A stretch of 15,160 nt of DNA from Betaproteobacteria bacterium (GTDB lineage: Bacteria; Pseudomonadota; Gammaproteobacteria; Burkholderiales; Usitatibacteraceae). The notes below the pieces were generated by a model. The model was not told where the DNA came from and searched no databases. It was given only the letters and a program-made list of their open reading frames with translations. Every line of letters starts with the position of its first letter. The stretch's first letter is position 1. The translations under genes and the position numbers were made by a program. The DNA lies in NCBI GenBank assembly GCA_012274175.1, contig JAAOZZ010000057.1:1-15160 (forward strand), read 5' to 3'. Shown one piece after another: positions 1 through 6,367 of the stretch.

Positions 1-612
1 CTGATGATGCCGCTGCTGCTTCGCGGGGCGCGGGATTGGCCGGCGAGCGTGCTGCAGGTGGGACTCGGGGCCGCGTCCGTCACGAAATTCCTCTACCGCA
101 ACCGGCCCGACGCGCGCCTGACCGTGGTGGAGATCGTCCCCGAGGTCGTCGCCGCCGCGCGCCAGTTCTTCCGGCTGCCGGAGGAATCGCAGCGCCTGCG
201 GATCGAGATCGGCGACGGCCACGACTACGTGGCGCGCACGAAGCGCACGTTCGACCTCATCGTCGTCGACGGCTTCGACGGCGAGGGCCGCCCGGGAATG
301 CTCGACACCCTTCCCTTCTACCTCAATTGCCGCGAGCGCCTGGGCCGGAGCGGGATGATGGCGGTGAACCTGCTCACGCGCCGGCGCGGCGTCACGGCGA
401 GTGTCGCGCGCATCCGCGAAGCCTTCGAGGAACGCGTGCTGGTGCTGCGGCCATCGGAAGCGGGCAACACGGTGGCCATCGCCGCCACCGGCGAGCCGGT
501 GCGCGAATCCCTCGAGGAATTGCGCTCGAGCGCCCGGGCGCTGAGGGAAAGTTGCGGGCTCGACCTGCGGCCCACCATCGCGCGGCTGACGCATCCCGTC
601 GCCCTGGGGTGA
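1..612 (+). CDS. Spermidine synthase-like SAM-binding protein, 5' end missing
   Basis: The reading frame is open to the first base of the window, so the true start is probably upstream; the two ATG codons at 4 and 7 may be internal. The visible part has the Rossmann-type fold of polyamine aminopropyltransferases and related methyltransferases. There is a glycine motif (VGLGAASVTKF), an acidic residue after the next strand (LTVVEIVPEVV), a DGHDYV segment and a VVDGFD strand end matching the family's core acidic loop. These show binding of SAM or decarboxylated SAM. Genuine spermidine synthases are usually longer than the roughly 200 residues seen here, and the N-terminal beta domain is not visible. 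Stand-alone and membrane-fused relatives of unknown substrate are common in high-GC proteobacteria. I therefore call the fold with confidence but not the reaction. The gene ends at TGA 610-612 and is followed by hairpins without a T-tract. Confidence 0.8.
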   Translation: MMMPLLLRGARDWPASVLQVGLGAASVTKFLYRNRPDARLTVVEIVPEVVAAARQFFRLPEESQRLRIEIGDGHDYVARTKRTFDLIVVDGFDGEGRPGMLDTLPFYLNCRERLGRSGMMAVNLLTRRRGVTASVARIREAFEERVLVLRPSEAGNTVAIAATGEPVRESLEELRSSARALRESCGLDLRPTIARLTHPVALG

Positions 613-620
613 CACTTTCA

Positions 621-646
621 CCCCCGGTACGGGGGCCCAAGCCCCC
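621..646. repeat. Two mutually exclusive GC hairpins after the first gene
   Basis: CCCCCG (621-626) pairs with CGGGGG (630-635) around a GTA loop. The overlapping GGGGGC (631-636) pairs with GCCCCC (641-646) around a CCAA loop. Because they share 631-635, only one can form at a time. No T-tract follows, so this is not a standard intrinsic terminator. It could be an mRNA 3'-end stabiliser or a weak or factor-dependent termination site for the upstream gene. Confidence 0.5.
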
Positions 647-648
647 AC

Positions 649-718
649 ATGACAAGTTGCGTCATGGAATCTCGACGATTTGTCGTCGATCGGCTACAAC
701 GTAGGCCGGCTCCTACGT
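649..718. repeat. Three perfect inverted repeats in tandem
   Basis: Three perfect dyads follow one another: ATGAC/GTCAT (649-653 and 661-665, 7-base gap), TCGACGA/TCGTCGA (672-678 and 683-689, TTTG loop) and ACGTAGG/CCTACGT (699-705 and 712-718, 6-base gap). None overlaps a supported gene. They could be protein-binding dyads upstream of the sigma-54 promoter at 849-864, or hairpins of a REP-like element. The last one lies about 130-150 bases upstream of the -24 element, a typical distance for an enhancer-binding-protein site. Confidence 0.5.
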
Positions 719-800
719 GGGTTTCCGGGTTCTCCTACAGACCGATTCGCGATGAACTACAAAGGCATCGTCGGGGCTCTACAATGCACCCTGGAGCCCC
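694..800 (-). repeat. Degenerate GTAG-headed repeats, mostly 22-base period
   Basis: On the minus strand the tetranucleotide GTAG occurs five times. Its plus-strand form CTAC starts at 694, 713, 735, 757 and 779. The last four are spaced exactly 22 bases apart and the first is 19 bases away. Four of the five read CTACA on the plus strand. The remainder of each unit is not well conserved. One unit includes the GTAGGAGCCGGCCTAC dyad, which resembles GTAG-headed REP elements of RAYT-type families. Alternatively they are helically phased activator sites for the downstream sigma-54 promoter. Confidence 0.4.
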
Positions 801-801
801 G
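772..801. repeat. 8-bp inverted repeat upstream of the sigma-54 promoter
   Basis: CGGGGCTC (772-779) and GAGCCCCG (794-801) are perfect reverse complements separated by 14 bases. No T-tract follows. It sits about 48 bases upstream of the -24 element. It may be a protein-binding dyad or part of the repeat cluster just described. Confidence 0.4.
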
Positions 802-848
802 CTCGGGAAAATGAGCTAAGGATTTGATTATCCATAGCTAAAATTGTG

Positions 849-864
849 TGGCATGGCGCTTGCT
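849..864 (+). promoter_or_regulatory. Sigma-54 (RpoN) -24/-12 promoter
   Basis: TGGCATGGCGCTTGCT matches the sigma-54 consensus TGGCAC-N5-TTGCA closely. The invariant GG (850-851) and GC (862-863) have exactly the required spacing. The surrounding 820-850 stretch is AT-richer than the genome background. Transcription would start near 875, about 33 bases before the ATG at 908. Sigma-54 promoters need an enhancer-binding protein acting from upstream, and the dyads at 649-801 are candidate sites. No such activator is encoded in this window. Confidence 0.72.
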
Positions 865-907
865 CTAGTGGGACTCCTTTCCCGTTTCCCCCAAGAGACA
901 TTCCAAC

Positions 908-3223
908 ATGCAAAGACATGCCATTCGCCGCGCACACGGCCTCGTTCCCGCATCCATCCTGCTCGTGGGACTCGCGATCGCGCATCACTCCGCGCACGCG
1001 CAGGCCTTCGACTCCAACGGCATCCGAGCAGTCCCCACGTACGAAGCCGTGGGCCTGTACTGGTCGAACCCGGGCGCGAACGCAGCGACCGGTTGCCAGG
1101 TGACATTCCGCAAGTCCGGCGACGGCCAATGGACGAGCGGCCTCGACCTGTGGTTCGACGCGGCCACCAACGAATGCCGCGGCAGCCTGGTGAGCCTCGC
1201 CGCCGGCACGAGCTACGACGTGCGTTTCAACCTTCCCGGCCTGCCCGTCGCCAAGGCGGTCACGTTCAGCACGTGGTCGAACCAGCTCCCGGTGGCCAGG
1301 ACGATCAAGGTCGCGAGCGGCAGCGCCACCCTCGATATCACCGCGGGCGGCAGCGCGAGCACGGGCTACGTCGTGTACGACGGCACCGGCTCGACGCTGG
1401 ACGCGGCCAACCGCTCCCAGTTCAACGTGAGCGTGAACGCGTCGTTCGTGATCGTGCGCGGATTCACGCTGAAGGGCGCGCAGCAGGATGCGATCCGCAT
1501 CTCGCCCGACGTGAAGGACGTTGTGATCGAGGACAACGACGTGAGCGGCTGGGGACGCACCCGCGACGGCACGTGGGGCACCGACATGGACTCCGGCGTG
1601 CGCGCCGTGTGCCGGACCGAGAGCCTCGAGCGCGTCACGGTCCAGCGCAACCGCATCCACGACCCGCGCTACAGCGCCAACAGCTGGACCGACGGGCATC
1701 CCGCCGGTCCCCAGGGCATCACGTTCAGCTACTGCGGCGGCAACCACGTATTCCGCTGGAACGAGATCTACAGCACCAACGGCAACCACTTCAACGACGG
1801 CATGGGCGGAGAGGACAATTTCTCCACCTCGGGCTTTCCCAACAAGGACAGCGACATCTACGGCAACAAGATTTCCCAGACCTGGGACGACGGCATCGAG
1901 GCCGAGGGCGGCGACATGAACGTGCGCATCTGGGGCAACTACCTCGACCGCACCGCCACGGGGATCGCCAGCACCGTCGATTCCGTGGGGCCCCTCTACA
2001 TCTTCCGCAACGTCTTCAACCGCAACCAGTTCTACGACAAGCGCGCCTCGGACTCCGACGAGCGCCAGCCGTTCTTCAAGTCGGGCTCGAGCCCGGACTT
2101 CCGCAACGGCCGCCGCTACATCTTCCACAACACGATGCTGCAGGCCACGCAGGCCGGCTCGCAGTACGGCCTGGGCGGCGGCGCGGGCATCGGGGGCACG
2201 GGTAACACGCAGTTGATCCACAACACGGTGTCGATGAACAACATCTACCACCTGTGGAAGCCGAACTCCGCGGTCTACCAGGTGGGCGCCGACAACGCGT
2301 TCCGGAACGACATGTTCAACGGCAACATGGGCGCGGCGATCGTCGGCGGCATCAACGCCACTCCGGCATACGCCGCGGGCAACGGCTGGCAGAGCGAATC
2401 GGGCGGAATGTACCAGCTGGCCGCAAGCACTCCGGGCTATGACCAGGCCGTGCGCATCGCCAACTTCAACGACGGCTACCTGGGCAATGCACCCGACGTG
2501 GGCGCCGCCGAAGCCGGCGCAGCGCCGATGGCGTTCGGCATCGCCGCGGCGAGCGCTTCCGGGGCGACGACCACCGGAATCGCCATCCCGGGTGACGGTG
2601 TCGCCCAGCCGGTCCCCGTTCCCACGGCGCCTTCGGGCTCCGAGAGCGTCTCGACCACCATCGACTCTTCCTTGTACACGGCGAGCGCGGGCCAGAGCGT
2701 GACCTTCACGGTCAACCTCATGGGAAATTCGGGCACGCCGACCGGCACCGTCACGTTCCAGGACAACGGATCGGCCCTCTCGGGATGCACCGCGTCGGCC
2801 GTCTCCGGCGGCAGCGCCACGTGCACGACGAGCGCCCTTTCGGGCGGCAGCCATTCCATGACGGGCCTGTACTCGGGCGACGCCACCTATGGCGCGGGAC
2901 TCGCGGGACCGATCACGGAGACCATCACCGGCGGCACCGTCACCACGAAGTTCGGGATGGATTCCTCGGCCTACACGATCGCTCGCGGCCAGAGCGTGAC
3001 CTTCACCGCCACGGTCCCGAACAACGCATCGACGGGCGCCGTGACCTTCCTCGACGACTATTCGCCGATCAGCGGCTGCTACTCGGTGCCGGTGTCCAAC
3101 GGCATCGCGCGGTGCACCACCAGCGGCCTCGCCGCCGGCTCCCATCCCATCAAGGGTTCCTACTCGGGAGGTGGCGGCAACGCCGCCGGAATCGCCGGCC
3201 CGATCACGGAGACGGTCCACTAG
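908..3223 (+). CDS. Secreted parallel beta-helix protein with Ig-like repeats
   Basis: This 771-residue protein begins with a Sec signal peptide: basic MQRHAIRR, a hydrophobic core around residues 12-25, and a likely cut after AHA at residue 31. Residues about 37-125 look like a fibronectin type III domain (CQVTFRKSG, SYDVRFNL). Residues about 140-535 carry repeated strand-turn units typical of right-handed parallel beta-helix proteins, such as VVIEDNDVSGWG, VTVQRNRIHD, IYGNKISQTWDDG, VRIWGNYLDRT and YIFHNTML. The domain closes with NDGYLGNAPDVGAAE, a usual ending for this family. Residues about 578-676 and 677-771 are two Big_3-type Ig-like repeats 99 residues apart, both with GQSVTFT. The fold is shared by polysaccharide lyases and surface glycan-binding proteins, so a carbohydrate substrate is likely but the reaction is unknown. 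No PEP-CTERM, LPXTG or other anchor is visible. The start at 908 is chosen because the signal peptide begins there. The gene is probably monocistronic, between the sigma-54 promoter and the terminator at 3248. Confidence 0.9.
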   Translation: MQRHAIRRAHGLVPASILLVGLAIAHHSAHAQAFDSNGIRAVPTYEAVGLYWSNPGANAATGCQVTFRKSGDGQWTSGLDLWFDAATNECRGSLVSLAAGTSYDVRFNLPGLPVAKAVTFSTWSNQLPVARTIKVASGSATLDITAGGSASTGYVVYDGTGSTLDAANRSQFNVSVNASFVIVRGFTLKGAQQDAIRISPDVKDVVIEDNDVSGWGRTRDGTWGTDMDSGVRAVCRTESLERVTVQRNRIHDPRYSANSWTDGHPAGPQGITFSYCGGNHVFRWNEIYSTNGNHFNDGMGGEDNFSTSGFPNKDSDIYGNKISQTWDDGIEAEGGDMNVRIWGNYLDRTATGIASTVDSVGPLYIFRNVFNRNQFYDKRASDSDERQPFFKSGSSPDFRNGRRYIFHNTMLQATQAGSQYGLGGGAGIGGTGNTQLIHNTVSMNNIYHLWKPNSAVYQVGADNAFRNDMFNGNMGAAIVGGINATPAYAAGNGWQSESGGMYQLAASTPGYDQAVRIANFNDGYLGNAPDVGAAEAGAAPMAFGIAAASASGATTTGIAIPGDGVAQPVPVPTAPSGSESVSTTIDSSLYTASAGQSVTFTVNLMGNSGTPTGTVTFQDNGSALSGCTASAVSGGSATCTTSALSGGSHSMTGLYSGDATYGAGLAGPITETITGGTVTTKFGMDSSAYTIARGQSVTFTATVPNNASTGAVTFLDDYSPISGCYSVPVSNGIARCTTSGLAAGSHPIKGSYSGGGGNAAGIAGPITETVH
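2687..3006 (+). repeat. Tandem Ig-domain duplication within the beta-helix gene
   Basis: The 20-base string GGCCAGAGCGTGACCTTCAC occurs at 2690-2709 and again at 2987-3006. The 297-base spacing equals 99 codons and marks the conserved GQSVTFT strand of each Ig-like repeat. Other shared segments are GPITET at both repeat ends and the ARCTTSG/ATCTTSA strands. The repeats have diverged at the protein level, so this is an old duplication or domain recruitment rather than a recent copy. Confidence 0.75.
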
Positions 3224-3247
3224 CTCCACCGCCTTCCGCCCTCCATA

Positions 3248-3274
3248 AGCCCCGGCCCGCCGGGGCTTTTTTTT
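3248..3274 (+). terminator. Intrinsic terminator of the beta-helix gene
   Basis: AGCCCCGG (3248-3255) pairs perfectly with CCGGGGCT (3260-3267) around a CCCG loop, and an uninterrupted run of eight T ends at 3274. It begins 25 bases after the TAG at 3221-3223. It insulates the downstream peptide gene, which therefore needs its own promoter. Confidence 0.93.
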
Positions 3275-3305
3275 CGCCCGCCTTCCCGCCCGCGGGAATT
3301 ACCGT

Positions 3306-3337
3306 GTGTTAATTAACGCTGCCAACGGAATTAACAC
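3306..3337. promoter_or_regulatory. 9-bp dyad, candidate operator
   Basis: GTGTTAATT (3306-3314) and AATTAACAC (3329-3337) are perfect reverse complements, with centres 23 bases apart. The heptamer AATTAAC is also repeated directly at 3311 and 3329, and TTAATTAA is itself palindromic. The patch is strikingly AT-rich for this genome and lies 60-90 bases upstream of the 54-aa peptide gene. It is a likely regulator site or promoter region. I could not assign convincing -35 and -10 boxes. It could be bound by the LuxR-type protein encoded at 4569-3607, but that is only proximity. Confidence 0.5.
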
Positions 3338-3355
3338 TATGTAATACTACGTCCT

Positions 3356-3377
3356 GGAGCGCCATCCGGGCGCCTCC
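3356..3377 (+). promoter_or_regulatory. Leader hairpin just before the peptide gene's ribosome binding site
   Basis: GGAGCGCC (3356-3363) pairs with GGCG-CTCC (3369-3377, with C3373 bulged) around a five-base loop. The stem ends seven bases before the ribosome binding site GGAGAGG at 3384-3390. It would lie in the 5' untranslated region and could stabilise the mRNA or modulate translation. Confidence 0.35.
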
Positions 3378-3398
3378 TTCAACGGAGAGGAAACCCAC

Positions 3399-3563
3399 AT
3401 GGACCAGATCAAGCGGGCGGGCGATTTTTCGAGCGAAATCGGGCGTGAATTGGAAGAGATCCAAGCCGTGGCCGCCGGGGCCGAGCAGGGCCTGCGCACG
3501 CTGCGGGATCTCGAGATGGGGTGGGTCGCCGGCGGCGGCGACGGAATGCCGGTCTGGGGGTAG
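3399..3563 (+). CDS. 54-aa peptide precursor with double-glycine leader motif
   Basis: The ATG at 3399 is preceded by a near-perfect ribosome binding site, GGAGAGG, eight bases away; the stop is TAG 3561-3563. The first 33 or so residues are charged and helix-prone (RELEEIQAVA). The C-terminal part, LRDLEMGWVAGGGDGMPVWG, fits the double-glycine leader consensus used by C39-peptidase ABC exporters: L35 at -12, E39 at -8, M40 at -7, V43 at -4, and G45-G46 at -2 and -1. Cleavage there would release only GDGMPVWG, unusually short for a bacteriocin and more like a signalling peptide or a modified (RiPP) core. No cysteine is present. No C39 exporter, immunity gene or modification enzyme lies in the window. 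The gene is convergent with the LuxR-type gene ending at 3607, 43 bases away. The coding call rests on the ribosome binding site and the motif; no homolog is recognised. It might instead be an ordinary small protein with a glycine-rich tail. Confidence 0.6.
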   Translation: MDQIKRAGDFSSEIGRELEEIQAVAAGAEQGLRTLRDLEMGWVAGGGDGMPVWG

Positions 3564-3606
3564 CTAAGCGACGACCGGCGTGCTACCGGGCGATGCGGCG
3601 GCGCCT

Positions 3607-4569
3607 TTAGCGGGCGACCGCCGCCTTCTCGCGCGCGGGAACCGCGTGCTTCGTGCCGTTCCTCCCGAGGCGGGGCAACGACGCGTCGCTTCCCAGGGGA
3701 CGCACGCCCATGGCCTCGAGCTGACGGCGCGCCGCTTCCGCTTCCGCCCAGAGGGCGTTGGCCGTGCCGCGCGCGCGATCCAGGTCCCTGCGCACCTTGA
3801 ACGCGTAGAAAAGCGCCACCATCGCAAGCTGCCGGGTAGCCGGAGCGCGGGAGCTTTCCGCGGCGAGGCCATGGAGCTCGGCCACACCCGCGGCATTGCC
3901 CGCGTCGAGGGCGGCGCGCAGCGCGCGTAGCAGCGCGGCCTCGCGCGGAGCGATGCCCGCGCCGTTCCTGCGCTTGTCCGACAGGCGGACCAGGAGCCTT
4001 TCGGCCGCCGCCGAGTAGCCCCCGATCAGCAGCATGCAGTCGAGCAGCATCGCATCGGACGGCGCTTCCGCCAGCCATCGCTCGGCGGCTCCTTCGTCGT
4101 GGAGCGCCTTCGCGCGGCCGAAGTCGCCCTTCAGCAGCGCCCGCCACAGGTCGCGGGATTGCGCGCGGCGCGCGGCCATCCGCTCGTCGAGCGGCGTGCC
4201 CTTGAGGCGCAGGCCCGCTTCCCACAGGTGCCCGTAGGGCCCGAGGAAGGATCCCATGGCGCCCAGCGCCGTGTAGAGGTCCTCGGCGAGCGCCATGTCG
4301 CCGAACGTGGAAAGGGAAAAGTCGGCGCGAGCGTGCGCCATCGGGGGCGGGCTGGCCGCGGGAACGTCCCGCGTCCTCATTCGCCCCAGGTGCCAGATCA
4401 CGGCCTGGGTCTTGTTGCCGACGCCGATCGCCTTGTAGAGGTTGTGCAGGTACACCCGCATCGTGCCCTCGCTGTATCCCAGCTTCTTCGCGAGGATCCG
4501 CGCCGAGGCGCCTTCCGAAAGGAGCTGCAGCATGCGCTCACTCCGGGCATCCATGGTGGTCGGCTTCAT
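3607..4569 (-). CDS. LuxR-type HTH protein with C-terminal helical domain
   Basis: This 320-residue protein starts at the ATG 4569-4567. That ATG overlaps the stop of the HD-GYP gene by one base (TGATG), so translation is coupled. Residues about 13-60 form a LuxR/GerE helix-turn-helix: LLSEGASARILAKKLGYSEG, then TMRVYLHNLYKAIGVGNKTQAV with the recognition helix. In most LuxR-family regulators this domain is C-terminal, behind a receiver or ligand-binding domain; here it is at the N-terminus. Residues 90-280 are alanine- and leucine-rich helical hairpins with TPR-like pieces (LLKGDFGRAKALHDEG, MLLIGGYSAAAERLL), probably a protein- or peptide-interaction scaffold. No receiver domain or phosphorylatable Asp site is seen. 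The last 40 residues are basic and look disordered. It probably regulates transcription in concert with the upstream HD-GYP protein. The target is unknown; the convergent peptide gene is a neighbourhood candidate only. Confidence 0.8.
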   Translation of the reverse strand: MKPTTMDARSERMLQLLSEGASARILAKKLGYSEGTMRVYLHNLYKAIGVGNKTQAVIWHLGRMRTRDVPAASPPPMAHARADFSLSTFGDMALAEDLYTALGAMGSFLGPYGHLWEAGLRLKGTPLDERMAARRAQSRDLWRALLKGDFGRAKALHDEGAAERWLAEAPSDAMLLDCMLLIGGYSAAAERLLVRLSDKRRNGAGIAPREAALLRALRAALDAGNAAGVAELHGLAAESSRAPATRQLAMVALFYAFKVRRDLDRARGTANALWAEAEAARRQLEAMGVRPLGSDASLPRLGRNGTKHAVPAREKAAVAR

Positions 4570-6338
4570 CAGACGAATCCCTTGTCTTCCTGCAGTGCGT
4601 TGACGAGCTCCTGGAAGCTCTCCATGCCCGGATTGGACGACAGGTCCATCCCGAGATCCTCCGTTTCCTCGCGAATCAGCCCGTCGAAGCGAACGACCAG
4701 CTCCGGATCGAACTGCGTGCCGGCCTTGCGGCGCAGCTCGCCCAGCGCCTGGTCCATGGTCTTCGGCCGCGCCGAGCCCAGGCCGCACACCATCGCGTCG
4801 TAGGCGTCGGCGACGGCGCACATCCGCGCAGCCACGGGGATGAGCTTGCCGCCCACGCGCTCGGGATAACCCGCCCCGTCCCACTGCGTGTGGTGGTACC
4901 GCGCGATCTCACGGGCGAGGAAGATGCGCGGATGCCGGTCGTCGCGCAGGATCTCGGCGCCCGCATCCACGTGCCGGCGCACGAGGGTGCGCTCCGCTTC
5001 GCTCAACGGCCCCTGCTTGGCGAGGATCTCCTCGGGCACCGACATCATCCCGATGTCGTGCAGCTCGGCGGCGAGGCCAATCTCGAGGGCCTGCAGGGGA
5101 TCCACGCCGCTTGCCATCGCGAGCGCCTTGGACAGGGCGCCCACGCGCTTGCCGTGCCATCCCGACTTGTCCATGCGCATCACGGCGCTCACCCCGAGGC
5201 GCTCCAGGGCGTCCCAGCCCTCGGGCTGCCCCGCCGGGCCCACCTTCGAGACGAGGCGGGCCCGTGCCTGCTCCTGGTCGTAATCGAGCGCGGTGTATGC
5301 CCGCGTGGGAAGGCTCGCGATCTCGACATGCTGGCGCGCCCGCTCGATGGCGGACCGGTAGACGTGGTCCGAAAGCTCCCCCAGGCGCAGCAGCGCGCGC
5401 TCCGAGTTGCCCGCCGTTTCCTCGGCGCGGATCACGCACGCGAGCGTGTCTCGCAGGGCCGCCGGCACTTCGCGCGCACGGGAGAGCGCGTGCTCGAGGC
5501 GGGTGAGGGCGACATCGGTGCGGCCGATGGCCAGCTCGTGCACCGCGCGTGCCGTGGACGCTGCGATGAGGGCGCGAGGCGTGCGAAGCTGTTCGGCGAG
5601 CGCAAGGGCTTCGGCAACGTGGGGTTCCGCCTCCGCGAATCGTCCCAAAGCCACCAGGAGCCGCACTAAGTTGCGACGTAGCAGCAAAGCAACATGCAGA
5701 TCCTGCTCGCGAAAATCGGGGGTTTGCTCGTGCAGCGCTCGGCATGCAAACTGCAGTCCCTCTTCGAATCCGCCGATCTGAAAATGACTTTGGGCTAGGT
5801 TCACGCAGGCCGCATAGCGCGCGTAAACGGGGGCTGGCAAGCACTCCAGGAAGTTGAGCGCGCGCTGGTAGCAGCGCCCCGCCATCTCGTAGTTCCCCGC
5901 GATGCCCATCGCCAGGCCGATGTTGTTCCAGATGCCGCTCATCTCGACCGGATCGCCCTCGGCGAGGCGAAGCGCGCGGACATGGTGCTCGATGGCGCCC
6001 ACGAGATCGGCGGTGTCGGCGGAGAGCAGGCCGCAGGCAGTGGAGGCACGGCGCTCGAGGCGGGGGTTCCTCGCGAGCGTCGATTGGACGAGGACGGCCC
6101 GGGCGAGCGGAAGCGCATCACCCGAGCGCGCGTTCGAGTACAGGCGCCGGCACAGGGCCAGGGCCGCGTCGACCACCTCCGGCACTTCCGCCGGAGGCAA
6201 CGGCTCCTGCAGCCGGTGCACGAACGGCTGCAGGAGCCGGCCCAGCTCGCCGCGGTCGAGCGAAGGCAGGCGGCGCTCGAGGCTGCGCAAGGGCTCCACA
6301 GGCGACGTGGACTGCAGGACGGGGTCGGACGGGGTCAT
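4569..6338 (-). CDS. TPR-containing HD-GYP domain protein
   Basis: This 589-residue cytoplasmic protein has no signal peptide or membrane segment. Residues about 50-340 are helical repeats of the tetratricopeptide type, for example the unit WNNIGLAMGIAGNYEMAGRCYQ near 137-158. Residues about 375-555 are an HD-GYP domain, the cyclic-di-GMP phosphodiesterase fold. It shows H395 (GWHGKRVG), H427-D428 (LHDIGMM), H456 (VRRHVDAG), H482-H483 and WDGAGYP at 486-492. Two positions differ from the usual active signature: HDIGK is HDIGM, and HHE is HHT. The metal-binding histidines and aspartate remain, so activity is possible but not certain. The gene has its own promoter at 6396-6368 and is the first of a two-gene operon with the LuxR-type regulator. 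The TPR part would be the sensory or partner-binding module. The domain calls are firm; activity and ligand are inference. Confidence 0.9.
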   Translation of the reverse strand: MTPSDPVLQSTSPVEPLRSLERRLPSLDRGELGRLLQPFVHRLQEPLPPAEVPEVVDAALALCRRLYSNARSGDALPLARAVLVQSTLARNPRLERRASTACGLLSADTADLVGAIEHHVRALRLAEGDPVEMSGIWNNIGLAMGIAGNYEMAGRCYQRALNFLECLPAPVYARYAACVNLAQSHFQIGGFEEGLQFACRALHEQTPDFREQDLHVALLLRRNLVRLLVALGRFAEAEPHVAEALALAEQLRTPRALIAASTARAVHELAIGRTDVALTRLEHALSRAREVPAALRDTLACVIRAEETAGNSERALLRLGELSDHVYRSAIERARQHVEIASLPTRAYTALDYDQEQARARLVSKVGPAGQPEGWDALERLGVSAVMRMDKSGWHGKRVGALSKALAMASGVDPLQALEIGLAAELHDIGMMSVPEEILAKQGPLSEAERTLVRRHVDAGAEILRDDRHPRIFLAREIARYHHTQWDGAGYPERVGGKLIPVAARMCAVADAYDAMVCGLGSARPKTMDQALGELRRKAGTQFDPELVVRFDGLIREETEDLGMDLSSNPGMESFQELVNALQEDKGFV

Positions 6339-6367
6339 GTGCCGGCTAATGCTCGTTAACCCCGCCG

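Noticed and set aside
694..800. CRISPR array
   Set aside because: Only a four- to five-base motif recurs at 22 bases; there is no conserved repeat of 24-37 bases with unique spacers and no cas gene.
649..819. 56-codon ORF from ATG 649 (MTSCVMESRR...)
   Set aside because: No ribosome binding site, overlaps the inverted repeats and GTAG repeats, and ends before the sigma-54 promoter; composition gives no support.
779..3229. Very long open frame antisense to the beta-helix gene (816 codons)
   Set aside because: Composition is dominated by Arg, Gly, Ala, Val and His as expected from a high-GC antisense shadow; it has no domain signature, whereas the plus-strand frame has a signal peptide and recognisable domains.
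4570..4884. N-terminal extension of the LuxR-type protein
   Set aside because: The in-frame extension lies wholly inside the HD-GYP gene and is Arg/Gly-rich; the coupled ATG at 4569 begins the conserved HTH region.
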